Positions 44,110-53,199 of a stretch of DNA of 64,000 bases are shown here, one piece after another (position 1 is the first letter of the stretch; every line of letters starts with the position of its first letter). The notes under the pieces were generated by a model that ran no database searches, had not been told where the DNA came from, and saw only the letters and a list, made by a program, of their open reading frames with translations. The position numbers and the translations under genes were made by a program. This stretch comes from Caldisericota bacterium (GTDB lineage: Bacteria > Caldisericota > JANLFM01). Location of the stretch: the NCBI GenBank assembly GCA_024655965.1, contig JANLFL010000003.1, positions 186,001 through 250,000 on the forward strand, given 5' to 3'.

Positions 44110-45250
44110 CTTCAACGGTCTTTTCAATTCCCTCGCCCAGAACATGGTCCTTCCTTTCCTGGGGGTTTTCGCCCGGGATTTGGGGGCGAGTTCCTTCCAG
44201 TTCGGCCTCCTGAATGCCCTCCCTTCCGCGGTATCCACAATTTCCTTTCTCCCGGCCCTCCCCTGGATTGAAAGGCAAAAGGAAAAGGTTAAATTCACTG
44301 CCATCCTCACCTTGATCGCCAGAATGTTTTACCCTTTGTTCGCCCTGGCCACCCTTTTGGACAACGGGGTTTACCTTCTCCTCGCCTTTTATGGCTTATC
44401 CGCTCTTCCATGGTCCTGGAGCAGTCTTTCCTGGAAGTCCCTGGTCGGCGATGCCATCCCCGAGGATAGCCGAGACCACGCTTTTTCCCAGAGGAACAGG
44501 CTGGTGGCAATTTCCAGCATCCTTATCACCTTGCTCGCGGGAATGGTCATGGACGCCCTAAAATTTCCCTGGAGCTACCGGGTAGTTTTCCTCGCCTCCT
44601 TCATCTTCTCCCTGGCTGAGGTTTCCTTCCTTTTCCGGATGAAGCCCCTTGTTCATTTAAGCGAGGCCCGGACCACGATTCCCTTGAGGATGATTTTTAA
44701 GGTCAGCCCTGAATACCGAAGGTTCACCATCGGCAACCTGATCTTCCAGATCGGTTACCAGGGTTTATTGCCCCTCTTCACGATTTACACGGTTCAAAAT
44801 TTAAAGGCTACCCCGGGCTGGGTCTCCCTGATCAGCATTGCTTCAGCAATCGGGCAGATCGCTTTTTACCCCTTATGGGCGAAATTTTCCCGGCGATTCG
44901 GCCAGAGGTTGTTGATTTCCCTGGCATCTTTTTTGATGGCTCTCTCTCCCATTTTTTACGCTCTTTCCACCAACCTCCTAAGCCTTGTGATTTTCAATTT
45001 TTTCATCGGCGCTTTCTGGGCAGGTTATTACCTGGTTTCTTTCAATTTTCTTCTCACCGTTTCCCCTTCTGATTCCCGGGAAAGGTACATTGCCATTTTT
45101 AACACTCTGACAAACGCCACCGGCATTTTTTTGCCCCTTCTGGGGGTGGGTCTTTCCAGCCTGATCGGGATCCGGCTGGCCTTTTTAGTTGGCGCGGCCT
45201 TCAGGGCGGGAAGCGGGCTATACCTCTTTCTTAAATTGGAGCGGAAATGA
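44048..45250 (+). CDS. MFS transporter
   Basis: A 400-residue protein with about 12 hydrophobic helices of the major facilitator superfamily; IERQKEKVKF is the basic loop between early helices, and AQRFGQR-like FSRRFGQRLL occurs in the second half. The start ATG overlaps the MazG fusion by 62 bases; the frame has no later standard start before the first helix, so it is kept. The substrate is unknown. It may be a drug or metabolite exporter. Confidence 0.82.
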   Translation: MVFGKKRKERTQLETNIRANNFNGLFNSLAQNMVLPFLGVFARDLGASSFQFGLLNALPSAVSTISFLPALPWIERQKEKVKFTAILTLIARMFYPLFALATLLDNGVYLLLAFYGLSALPWSWSSLSWKSLVGDAIPEDSRDHAFSQRNRLVAISSILITLLAGMVMDALKFPWSYRVVFLASFIFSLAEVSFLFRMKPLVHLSEARTTIPLRMIFKVSPEYRRFTIGNLIFQIGYQGLLPLFTIYTVQNLKATPGWVSLISIASAIGQIAFYPLWAKFSRRFGQRLLISLASFLMALSPIFYALSTNLLSLVIFNFFIGAFWAGYYLVSFNFLLTVSPSDSRERYIAIFNTLTNATGIFLPLLGVGLSSLIGIRLAFLVGAAFRAGSGLYLFLKLERK

Positions 45251-45266
45251 ACCGTTCTGCTATAAT
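45236..45266 (+). promoter_or_regulatory. Promoter before the PPIase gene
   Basis: TTGGAG and TATAAT with a 19-base spacer, 33 bases before the ATG. The -10 is a perfect consensus; the spacer is a little long. Confidence 0.5.
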
Positions 45267-45298
45267 CGGGATGTATTGATTGGAAAGGAAGGCTACCC

Positions 45299-46663
45299 AT
45301 GAGCAAAAAACAAAGAGCACGGAAACAAGCAGAACTTGAACGGAAAAAACAACTTAAGTCAAAGGGTTCTCACATTAGCTCCAGGTACCAGAAAATCTTG
45401 AAATGGGTAGGAATTGGAGCGGGGGTGGCGATCGTTATCCTCGCGGTGGTCCTCGGTTTCTGGTATTTTTCCACCAAAAACGTTGTGGCCTACGTTGGGG
45501 GAGAGAAAATTTATCGGGCTGATGTTGACCGCTTGCTTTACTCCTGGCTTTCCCAGCTCAACATTCAGGAAGGGGATATTCAGGTGGGTTCCGAGGAGTG
45601 GAACAACCTCTGGAACCAGATGCGGGAAAGCCTGATTCAGGAAAAATTGGCTCTAAAAGAGGCCAGAAGAAGAGGGCTTGAGCCAAGCCCAACTGAAATC
45701 GATGAGGAAATCAAAAAATTTGAGGAACAGCAAGGGTTGACAGAGGACGAGATTAAGACAAACCTTTCCAAGCAGGGTAAAACCTGGGAGGAGTTTCAAA
45801 ACGCCATGTCGGAGCAAATCCTCAGGCGAAAGATCTACGAGGAGATTACCGGGACTGTGACCGTCACCGCCCAGGATATTGACGATTACTTCAGCCAGTT
45901 CCATAAAAACTACGATCAGACGGAACAGGTGGCCTTGAAATTCATTTTCTTGACCTACGTTCAGACAGTTAATGGAAACCGGAGCGAGGAGGACACGATT
46001 AAACTTGGCCAGGAGCTCATCCAGAGGATAAAAAACGGTGAGGACTTTGGGGAGCTGGCAAAGCAGTACTGCGAAGATAACACGGTCAAAAATAAATCCG
46101 GGGACCTCGGCTTCATTGAAAAGGATGATTATGTGGGAGCCTTCGGGGAACAGTTCCAGGAGACCGCTTTTTCCCTCAAGGTTGGGGAGCTGAGCGACCT
46201 CGTTCCCGTCAAGAATGGCTACGGTATCTTCTACGTTTACGACCGTAAGGAACCCTATGAGGCCAAACTGGATGACCCATACAAATTCCACTTCCGTCAG
46301 ATTCAGCTGGACGACCGGCAAACGGCAGAGGGCGTCCTGAATAGACTTTCGGAGGGCCAGGATTTTGCGGAATTAGCCAAAAGCACTTCCACCGATACCA
46401 CCACCGCCTCCTCGGGCGGAGATATGGGCACCATTGAAAGGAATAACCTAAAAAAATGGCAATTGGACGCTCTCTGGGGAATGTCCCCGGGGTCAATTTC
46501 CGGGATCATCGAAACGGATGGCAAGTTCTACATCCTCAACCTGGTTGAGGTGAAAACCATAAAGGAGGATATTCTCGATACTTTGACCGAGAAGAAGAAA
46601 ACGGAAGCCTGGAATAAATTTATCGAAGAATTGAAATCCCAGGTGGAAATCGTAACCCTATAG
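45299..46663 (+). CDS. Membrane-anchored SurA/PrsA-type peptidyl-prolyl isomerase
   Basis: A 454-residue extracytoplasmic foldase. A basic N-terminus (SKKQRARKQAELERKK) precedes one membrane helix (about 38-60), then a SurA N-type helical chaperone region and two parvulin domains: the first around LKFIFLTYVQTV, GEDFGELAKQYCEDN and GDLGFIEKDDYVGAFGE; the second around FHFRQIQL, GQDFAELAKSTSTD and GGDMGTIERN. It would help fold exported proteins such as the SLH proteins here. PrsA is normally a lipoprotein; this one is held by a transmembrane helix. Confidence 0.88.
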   Translation: MSKKQRARKQAELERKKQLKSKGSHISSRYQKILKWVGIGAGVAIVILAVVLGFWYFSTKNVVAYVGGEKIYRADVDRLLYSWLSQLNIQEGDIQVGSEEWNNLWNQMRESLIQEKLALKEARRRGLEPSPTEIDEEIKKFEEQQGLTEDEIKTNLSKQGKTWEEFQNAMSEQILRRKIYEEITGTVTVTAQDIDDYFSQFHKNYDQTEQVALKFIFLTYVQTVNGNRSEEDTIKLGQELIQRIKNGEDFGELAKQYCEDNTVKNKSGDLGFIEKDDYVGAFGEQFQETAFSLKVGELSDLVPVKNGYGIFYVYDRKEPYEAKLDDPYKFHFRQIQLDDRQTAEGVLNRLSEGQDFAELAKSTSTDTTTASSGGDMGTIERNNLKKWQLDALWGMSPGSISGIIETDGKFYILNLVEVKTIKEDILDTLTEKKKTEAWNKFIEELKSQVEIVTL

Positions 46664-46674
46664 AGAAATGAAAA

Positions 46675-46770
46675 AAACCCTGTATAATTTTTTTGCGGAA
46701 AATCAGGGTTTAAGGAGGTGAGGATATTAAAATTTTCTTAATGAGTTTAGGAAATTCTCAATTTTAAAAA
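46675..46770 (+). promoter_or_regulatory. Promoter -10 and structured leader of the SLH-binding-protein gene
   Basis: TATAAT (46683-46688) lies inside the inverted repeat AAACCCTG...CAGGGTTT (46675-46711). A strong AAGGAGGTGAGG follows, then TTAAAATT...AATTTTAA (46727-46767) with inner TGAG/CTCA, then the gene's own AAAGGAGG. The first Shine-Dalgarno could serve a leader peptide of a few codons. Function inferred only from layout. Confidence 0.45.
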
Positions 46771-46782
46771 AGGAGGTTTGAA

Positions 46783-48432
46783 ATGAAGAAGTTCCTGATT
46801 GCTGTGTTAACATTGGCCCTGCTTCTGCCCCCCGCCATCTTGCCGGTAATTGCTCAACCTGCACTTTCTGACATTTCGGGGCACTGGGCTGAGGCCACCA
46901 TCCTCAAATTAGTCGAAAAGAACTACATCTCCGGTTACCCTGATGGGACTTTTAAGCCCAACAACACCATTACCAGGGCGGAATTCGTGAAAATTTTGAC
47001 CTCGGTAATGGGCATTGCCCCTGCTACGGGGGGAGAGTCTGCTTTTTCTGATGTTAGCACCTCAGATTGGTTCTTCGGCTTTGTCTCCGCTGCGGTAGAG
47101 AAAGGGATCATTGGAGGGTACCCCGATGGCACCTTCCGTCCCAACGATCCGATAACCAGGGAGCAGGCCGCCAAGATCGTGGTCCTCGCCAAGGGGATCG
47201 ATCCTGCTGAAGTCGATACCGAGTATGTCTTCGAGCATGCAGGCAATTTTGTCGATAAGGATGGAATTTCCGACTGGGCAAAGCCCTTCGTGGCCGCCGC
47301 AGTTGAGAAAGGTATCATGAAAGGTGACGCCAACAACGCTTTCCGCGCCACCGAAAACATTACCAGGGCTGAGACCGCGGTAATCGCTTACCGCGTCATG
47401 CCCAAAGCCGGTATTAAGGTAGGTCTGGTCACCGACGTGGGCGGCCGCGGCGATAAGTCCTTCAACGATTCCGCTTTACGCGGACTCGAGGACTGGGCTG
47501 CGGGATGGGCCCTTGAAACCGTTCCCGCCGACCTCGCCAATGTAGGAATCACCTCCCTGGATGTAAACCCGGTGATCGTTGAGTCCAAGGCAAACGAGGA
47601 CTACGTCCCCAACCTGACCAAGATGGCCGCCGATGAGAAGTGCGACCTGGTAATCGCCGTGGGCTTCATGCTCACCAGCGCGGTACAGGAAGTCTCTGCC
47701 CAGTTCCCCGACACCAAGTTCATGCTGATCGACGGCGTAATCACTGACGAAAATTTCAATGTCCTCGATCCCTATCCCGCAAACGTGGTTTCCTACACCT
47801 TCAAGGAGCACGAGGGTTCCTTCCTGGTGGGTGCGCTGGCAGGTTATATGACCAAGAACAACATCGTGGGCTTCATCGGGGGAATGGAAGTCCCGATCAT
47901 CAAAAAGTTTGAAGCCGGATACAAGGCCGGTGTAATGACCGCTAACCCCGATGCCCAGGTGCTCGTGGGCTACACCGGAAACTTCACCTCCGCTGACGAC
48001 GGGAAAAAGCTTGCAGTGGCCCAGTTCGGGCAGAATGCGGACATCATCTTCGCCGCTGCCGGCGCCTGCGGAATCGGCGTGATCGAAGCTGCCAAGGAAA
48101 AAGGCGAGGGCTACTTCGCCATCGGCGTTGACTCCGACCAGGACTACATGGCACCCGGTCGGGTCCTCACCTCTATGATCAAACACGTTGACCTTGCGGT
48201 TTGGCTGGCTTGCAAATCGGTCATCGACGGGACTTTCCAGGGTGGAATCGTTGACCTCGGTGTGAAAGAGGGCGGCGTCAACCACAGCCTTCTTACTTAC
48301 ACCAAGGACATTATCCCCCAGGAAGTTTTGGATAAAGTTGCAAGAATCCGCGACATGATTGCCAGCGGCGTTATCGTTGTCCCTGACACTCTTGAAAAGT
48401 TAGCTGAATTCAAGGCCCCTGCCATTCCGTAA
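46783..48432 (+). CDS. BMP-family substrate-binding protein with three N-terminal SLH domains
   Basis: A 549-residue exported protein. A Sec signal (MKKFLIAVLTLALLLPP) has no lipobox cysteine. Three SLH domains follow (about 29-77, 88-138, 155-207) with GYPDGTFKPN, GYPDGTFRPND and TRAE/TREQ/TRAE anchor motifs; the third is more divergent. From 212 on is a BMP (PnrA/TmpC-like) periplasmic-binding domain: GLVTDVGGRGDKSFNDSA, VGFMLTSAVQEV, GFIGGMEVPIIKKFEAG, GVDSDQDYMAPG. The genes downstream encode the rest of the importer, so this protein probably captures nucleosides or similar ligands while fixed to the cell wall. Confidence 0.93.
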   Translation: MKKFLIAVLTLALLLPPAILPVIAQPALSDISGHWAEATILKLVEKNYISGYPDGTFKPNNTITRAEFVKILTSVMGIAPATGGESAFSDVSTSDWFFGFVSAAVEKGIIGGYPDGTFRPNDPITREQAAKIVVLAKGIDPAEVDTEYVFEHAGNFVDKDGISDWAKPFVAAAVEKGIMKGDANNAFRATENITRAETAVIAYRVMPKAGIKVGLVTDVGGRGDKSFNDSALRGLEDWAAGWALETVPADLANVGITSLDVNPVIVESKANEDYVPNLTKMAADEKCDLVIAVGFMLTSAVQEVSAQFPDTKFMLIDGVITDENFNVLDPYPANVVSYTFKEHEGSFLVGALAGYMTKNNIVGFIGGMEVPIIKKFEAGYKAGVMTANPDAQVLVGYTGNFTSADDGKKLAVAQFGQNADIIFAAAGACGIGVIEAAKEKGEGYFAIGVDSDQDYMAPGRVLTSMIKHVDLAVWLACKSVIDGTFQGGIVDLGVKEGGVNHSLLTYTKDIIPQEVLDKVARIRDMIASGVIVVPDTLEKLAEFKAPAIP

Positions 48433-48445
48433 ACAAACCTTTTTG

Positions 48446-48480
48446 CGGGAGATGGGGGAAACCCCATCTCCCGTTCTTTT
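48446..48480 (+). terminator. Strong hairpin between the binding protein and the ABC ATPase
   Basis: CGGGAGATGGGG pairs perfectly with CCCCATCTCCCG over 12 bp with a GAAA (GNRA) loop, followed by TTCTTTTTAA. It probably ends or attenuates transcription so that the binding protein is made in excess over the transporter. Confidence 0.85.
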
Positions 48481-48506
48481 TAATTTGAGTTCGCAAAGAG
48501 GTGATC

Positions 48507-50036
48507 ATGGCTGTCGCACTGGAGTTGAAAGGAATTACCAAGAGATTCCCCGGGGTTCTGGCTAATGATCATATCGATTTAACCATTAACGAGCAGGAAG
48601 TATTTGCCATCGTCGGGGAAAATGGGGCGGGGAAGACCACCCTGATGAACATCATTTATGGCCTATATCAGCCCGATTCAGGGAAAATTTTCGTTCGGGG
48701 GAAAGAGAGGAAAATCCACGGACCCGGGGATGCGATCTCTTTGGGAATTGGCATGGTGCACCAGCATTTCATGCTGGTCCCCGTTTTCACGGTCGCTGAA
48801 AATGTGGTCCTGGGAACTGAACCCACAAAATATGGAGGAGTCCTCGACCTGGATAGGGCAAGGAAAGAAGTGAGGGAATTCTCCGAAAAATTCGGCATGA
48901 AGATCGACCCCGACGCCCGGGTGGAACACATTTCCGTTGGTATGCAACAGAGGGTGGAAATTCTCAAAGCTCTCTTCCGGGGAGCGGAAATCTTGATCCT
49001 TGACGAGCCAACTGCCGCCCTTACTCCCCTTGAAACCCAGGAACTTTTTGAGACCATCCGGTCCCTGAAAGCTCAGGGCAAGACTGTAATTTTTATTTCT
49101 CATAAGCTTCAGGAAGTACTGGCGATAGCCGACCGGATCGCCGTTTTAAGGGGGGGAAAAGCGGTGGGAGTGGTGGACGCCAAAGAAGCCACCACTACCC
49201 AGCTGGCCAGGATGATGGTGGGAAGGGATGTGATTTTAGAGTACGAAAAGGCCCCTCCCAAATTGGGGGACGTCCTCCTTGAGGCCAGGAACCTCGTTGC
49301 CCAAAACGACCGGGGGATTACTTCTTTAAAGGGGGTTTCCTTCAAACTTCGGGCCGGGGAAATCCTGGGAATTGCCGGGGTTGAGGGAAACGGACAGGCG
49401 GAATTGGTGGAGGTCCTGACCGGTTTAAGGAGCCCCGTTTCAGGGGAATTAATTGTCAAAGGGAAGCCTTTCCGCTATGCCGATGCCCGTATCCTTCGGA
49501 ACACTGGAATGGCTCACATCCCCTCCGACCGTCATAAACTGGGTTTGGTATTAAAATTCGACGTAGCCGAGAACCTCATTCTGGGGATGCATCATTCTCC
49601 TCCCTTTGCCAGGGGGAATGGAATTAATCGGGAGGAAGTGGAAAGATTTGCCCGAGAAAAAGTGATGGAATTCGATATCCGTCCCCACGACCATCGCATT
49701 CTTGCTTCCAAACTCTCCGGGGGAAATCAACAGAAGGTGATCGTCGCCCGGGAAATATCCGCCAAACCCGAGATCATGATCGCCTCTCAACCCACCCGGG
49801 GGCTGGATATCGGGGCTACGGAATTTGTCCACAAACAACTTTTGAAGGAGCGGGACAGCGGAAAAGCCGTCCTTCTCGTTTCCCTTGAACTCGATGAGAT
49901 CCTTTCCCTTTCCGATCGAATCGCCGTGATGTATGGTGGGGAAATAGTTGCTGCCTTCGATTCCAAGGAAGTTTCCGAAGAAGAAATTGGCCTTTATATG
50001 CTTGGCGTGAAAAGACAGGAGGCCGTCTATGTCTGA
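48507..50036 (+). CDS. ABC transporter ATP-binding protein, dual domain (nucleoside/sugar type)
   Basis: A 509-residue protein with two fused ABC ATPase domains, typical of BMP-associated importers such as Bacillus NupO. Domain 1 has Walker A GENGAGKTTLMN (38-49) and signature ISVGMQQR; domain 2 has the degenerate Walker A GVEGNGQAELVE and an intact signature LSGGNQQKVIVAREI. ATG 48507 follows AGAGGTGATC and is preferred over GTG 48501. It overlaps the first permease by 8 bases. Confidence 0.93.
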   Translation: MAVALELKGITKRFPGVLANDHIDLTINEQEVFAIVGENGAGKTTLMNIIYGLYQPDSGKIFVRGKERKIHGPGDAISLGIGMVHQHFMLVPVFTVAENVVLGTEPTKYGGVLDLDRARKEVREFSEKFGMKIDPDARVEHISVGMQQRVEILKALFRGAEILILDEPTAALTPLETQELFETIRSLKAQGKTVIFISHKLQEVLAIADRIAVLRGGKAVGVVDAKEATTTQLARMMVGRDVILEYEKAPPKLGDVLLEARNLVAQNDRGITSLKGVSFKLRAGEILGIAGVEGNGQAELVEVLTGLRSPVSGELIVKGKPFRYADARILRNTGMAHIPSDRHKLGLVLKFDVAENLILGMHHSPPFARGNGINREEVERFAREKVMEFDIRPHDHRILASKLSGGNQQKVIVAREISAKPEIMIASQPTRGLDIGATEFVHKQLLKERDSGKAVLLVSLELDEILSLSDRIAVMYGGEIVAAFDSKEVSEEEIGLYMLGVKRQEAVYV

Positions 50037-51342
50037 GAAGATGGAAAATCCCAATAGCGCTGCCCTCGCATACCCCAAGTACAAGAGGTTTACCTACGAG
50101 CGAGTGGTTGATTTCCTCGTTCCCGTAGTCTGTATCATCCTTGGTTTTTTGGTGGGTATGATCTTGATCGCCATCGCCGGGAAAAGCCCGATCGGGGCTT
50201 ATTACGCCCTTTTTAAAGGGGCGTTTGGAAGCCTGACAAACATCTCCGAATCCCTGCTGAAGGCGGCAATTTTAATTTTCACTGGTTTATCGGTAGGGCT
50301 CGCTTTTCGCTGTGGCCTGTTCAATATCGGAGCGGAAGGGCAATTCATGGTGGGGGCAATTTCCGCTGCCTTCATCGGGCACTGGGTCTCCCTTCCTCCT
50401 TATCTCCACATTCCCCTGGTCTTTCTTTTCGCCGCGCTGACCTCCGGAATTTGGGGTTTAATCGCCGGTTGGTTAAAAGTCACAAGGGGAGTGCACGAGG
50501 TCATTTCCACCATCATGCTCAACTGGATCGCTTATTACCTGATCCAAAACTGGCTGGTCACCGGACCCATGGCTGTAAAAACGACCTCCACCCAGATCGT
50601 GGTATCGGAAGCCGGGACACCTGCAATTTACTCTTCCGCAAAACTCTGGAGGTTCCTGGCTGAACCACCCAACAGCGTGGGGCGAATTGCCCTGATTGTC
50701 ATAGTATTCCTCGTTTCCTTTTTCGCCCTTTTTCTCATTCTTAAAAGAGCAAAAAAGTTGGGGGCTGGAACCTGGTTATTCTCCTTACTGGGCTCTTTAG
50801 GGATTGCCGGAATTAGCGGTTTTTTCATTTACCAGTGGCATTACGGGATTCCCGGGGTGCGTTTGAACATTGGGCTGTTCCTGGCTCTCGCTGCGGTTGC
50901 TTTTGTGTTCTGGCTCCTTTACCGGACTGTAGTAGGCTACGAGATTAGAGCTGCGGGATATAACCCCCATGCCGCACGTTATGCGGGGATAAATGTCAAC
51001 AAAAGGATTCTCCTTTCCATGTTCATCGCCGGCGCCCTTGCCGGTTTCGGGGGAGTCTTAATGGTTTTAGGGACCGAATTTAAATTCCCGGGAGTTTTTC
51101 CCGGTGGTTATGGTTTCGACGGAATCGCCATGGCTTTAATCGGCCAGAACCATCCCATAGGGATCATGCTTTCCGCAACACTCTTCGGCTTCATCCGTGG
51201 CGGCGCCACCGCCATGCAACTTCCCCCATATAAGATCCACAAGTCATTCGCCGATATCATCCAGGGATCGGTGGTGCTGTTCATCGCCGCTTACTACATC
51301 ATCAAGTACATTTTGATGCTTCCCGCAAGGAGAAAGGAGTAA
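50029..51342 (+). CDS. ABC transporter permease (BPD_transp_2, first)
   Basis: A 437-residue membrane permease with a soluble N-terminus and about nine to ten helices. The conserved FRCGLFNIGAEGQFMVGAI, GVHEVISTIMLNWIAYYLI and the coupling segment RAAGYNPHAARYAGINV place it in the branched-chain/simple-sugar permease family next to a BMP protein. A long loop near residues 190-270 contains an extra pair of hydrophobic helices. It works with the next permease as a heterodimer. Confidence 0.92.
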   Translation: MSEKMENPNSAALAYPKYKRFTYERVVDFLVPVVCIILGFLVGMILIAIAGKSPIGAYYALFKGAFGSLTNISESLLKAAILIFTGLSVGLAFRCGLFNIGAEGQFMVGAISAAFIGHWVSLPPYLHIPLVFLFAALTSGIWGLIAGWLKVTRGVHEVISTIMLNWIAYYLIQNWLVTGPMAVKTTSTQIVVSEAGTPAIYSSAKLWRFLAEPPNSVGRIALIVIVFLVSFFALFLILKRAKKLGAGTWLFSLLGSLGIAGISGFFIYQWHYGIPGVRLNIGLFLALAAVAFVFWLLYRTVVGYEIRAAGYNPHAARYAGINVNKRILLSMFIAGALAGFGGVLMVLGTEFKFPGVFPGGYGFDGIAMALIGQNHPIGIMLSATLFGFIRGGATAMQLPPYKIHKSFADIIQGSVVLFIAAYYIIKYILMLPARRKE

Positions 51343-51345
51343 GAG

Positions 51346-52449
51346 ATGGTTGACCAAATTATCACCCTTTCACTCGCTTCCATGCTCCAATTTGGAACTC
51401 CTATCCTCCTTTCCGCCTTAGGAGGAGTGATCACTGAAAACTCCGGAGTGGTGAACATCGCCCTGGAAGGGTTGATGAGGATGGGGGGTTTCTTTGCCGT
51501 AGTCGGTTCGTATTTCTCAGGTAACCCCTGGATCGGTCTCCTCCTGGGAATAGGGGTTGGCCTGGTGATGGGCCTTCTTCATGCCTACATTTGCGTTACC
51601 TGGAGAGGAGATCAGATAGTATACGGTGTGGCGATCAACATCTTCGCCCTGGGAGGGATGACCTACCTTCTGGAGCGAATATTTAACACCACGGGTCATT
51701 CTCCCTCCGTTCCCTCCTTCGCTCAAGGGGTAAAACTCTCCCCTGAGGTCGCTTTCTGGCTCCTGGTAGCAATCCTTTTGATCTCTTTCCTCTTCATTTT
51801 CCAAGCAATTTTTAGAAAGAACCCGAAGAAACTCCTTTTTTCCGCTTTAGGCACTTTGATAATTGGCTTCCCCCTTTCCTACTTCATTTCCAAGATTGAA
51901 ATCGTCTCCTCCATTTTCTGGGGCGTGATGAACAAGCAGACGGTCTTCGTTTATTTTGCCCTGGTCGTCCCCTTCCTGCTGCATTTTCTCCTTTACAAGA
52001 CCAAGTGGGGATTGCGCATTCGGGCAGTGGGCGAACACCCCAAAGCCGCAGATACCCTAGGTGTGAACATATACCTCGTTCGCTATTTGTGCGTGATCGC
52101 TTCCTGCGTACTTGCGGCGATCTCCGGAGCCTCAATGTCCCTTGGACAACTTGATATTTTCGACAACCACATGCCCGCAGGGAAAGGGTTCATTGCCTTG
52201 GCGGCGATGATTTTCGGGAAATGGAAACCATTGAACACCCTCCTTGCGGTCCTTTTCTTCACCCTCGCTGGAGTTGCGGGAGACGTAATCCAGACCCTTA
52301 CCTCTTCTTACCCCTGGTTGGCTAACATCCCCAGGGGATGGCTTGGTTCTCTTCCCTATATCTTAACCCTCCTTGCCCTGGCAGGTTTCGTGGGGAGAGC
52401 TGTCCCTCCTGCTGCGGACGGAATCCCTTATGAGAAAGGGGAAAAGTAA
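51346..52449 (+). CDS. ABC transporter permease (BPD_transp_2, second)
   Basis: A 367-residue second permease: TPILLSALGGVITENSGVVN, NIALEGLMRMGGF, and RAVGEHPKAADTLGVNIY as the coupling loop. The gene starts 3 bases after the first permease. Together with the ATPase and SLH-anchored receptor, it makes a complete BMP-type importer, likely for nucleosides. Confidence 0.92.
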   Translation: MVDQIITLSLASMLQFGTPILLSALGGVITENSGVVNIALEGLMRMGGFFAVVGSYFSGNPWIGLLLGIGVGLVMGLLHAYICVTWRGDQIVYGVAINIFALGGMTYLLERIFNTTGHSPSVPSFAQGVKLSPEVAFWLLVAILLISFLFIFQAIFRKNPKKLLFSALGTLIIGFPLSYFISKIEIVSSIFWGVMNKQTVFVYFALVVPFLLHFLLYKTKWGLRIRAVGEHPKAADTLGVNIYLVRYLCVIASCVLAAISGASMSLGQLDIFDNHMPAGKGFIALAAMIFGKWKPLNTLLAVLFFTLAGVAGDVIQTLTSSYPWLANIPRGWLGSLPYILTLLALAGFVGRAVPPAADGIPYEKGEK

Positions 52450-52464
52450 AAAAAGAAACCACCG

Positions 52465-53199
52465 ATGCCTGCCCTGGTAGGAATTGAAGGCCTAACAAAA
52501 AAATTTGGCCCCCTCGAGGCTTTAAAGGATTTAAACCTTTCAATCCCCGCGGGTGTGACCTTCGGGCTGGTGGGTCCCAACGGAAGCGGTAAGACCACCT
52601 TGATCCGGATCATCTGTGGTCTCCTTCGCCCCTCGTCAGGGAAGGTCACCATATTAGGGAAAACAGTCCCCTTCCCCGAAATGAGGCATTTGATCGGTTA
52701 TATGCCTCAACTTGAAAGCCTTTACCTCGATTTGACCGTGGAGGAAAACCTCTTCTTCTTCGCCTCCCTCTACGGTTTAAAAGGCCCGCGAAAGAAGCAG
52801 AGGATTCAGGAGGTCCTCGATTTAGTCGAGCTTAAAGAGAGGCGGAATTTCCGAGTTGAACACTTAAGCGGGGGGTTAAGGCAGAGGCTTTCCCTGGCTT
52901 GTTCCCTCCTTCATTCACCCCAGCTCCTCCTCCTTGACGAACCCACGGTGGGGATTGACCCTGAACTTCGGTTCTCTTTCTGGGGCTATTTTTCCCATCT
53001 GGCAAAAGGGGGAACCTCGATCATTATTTCTACTCACTACCTGGACGAGGCTTCCAGATGCAAAAAAGTCCTGATGCTCCGGGGAGGAAAAATCCTCGCC
53101 CTTGGTTCCCCGGAGGAAATCCTCTCTCAAACCGGGGAGGGAAACCTGGAGAGGGCTTTTTTGAAGTTGAGCAGGGGGGCGCAAGATGGCCCTGGATAG
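52465..53199 (+). CDS. ABC-2 type exporter ATP-binding protein
   Basis: A 244-residue ATPase with Walker A GPNGSGKTTLIRI, signature LSGGLRQRLSLACSLL and Walker B LLLLDEPTVGIDPE. The pattern is that of ABC-2 exporters (DRA/Nod/Ccm-like), and the next gene is an ABC-2 permease overlapping by 14 bases. The substrate is unknown; drugs, lipids or polysaccharides are options. It starts 15 bases after the nucleoside-type permease but is a separate transporter class. Confidence 0.93.
   Translation: MPALVGIEGLTKKFGPLEALKDLNLSIPAGVTFGLVGPNGSGKTTLIRIICGLLRPSSGKVTILGKTVPFPEMRHLIGYMPQLESLYLDLTVEENLFFFASLYGLKGPRKKQRIQEVLDLVELKERRNFRVEHLSGGLRQRLSLACSLLHSPQLLLLDEPTVGIDPELRFSFWGYFSHLAKGGTSIIISTHYLDEASRCKKVLMLRGGKILALGSPEEILSQTGEGNLERAFLKLSRGAQDGPG

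Noticed and set aside
47476-48285. 269-aa minus-strand ORF
   Set aside because: Exactly opposite the BMP domain, whose sense frame has all family motifs.
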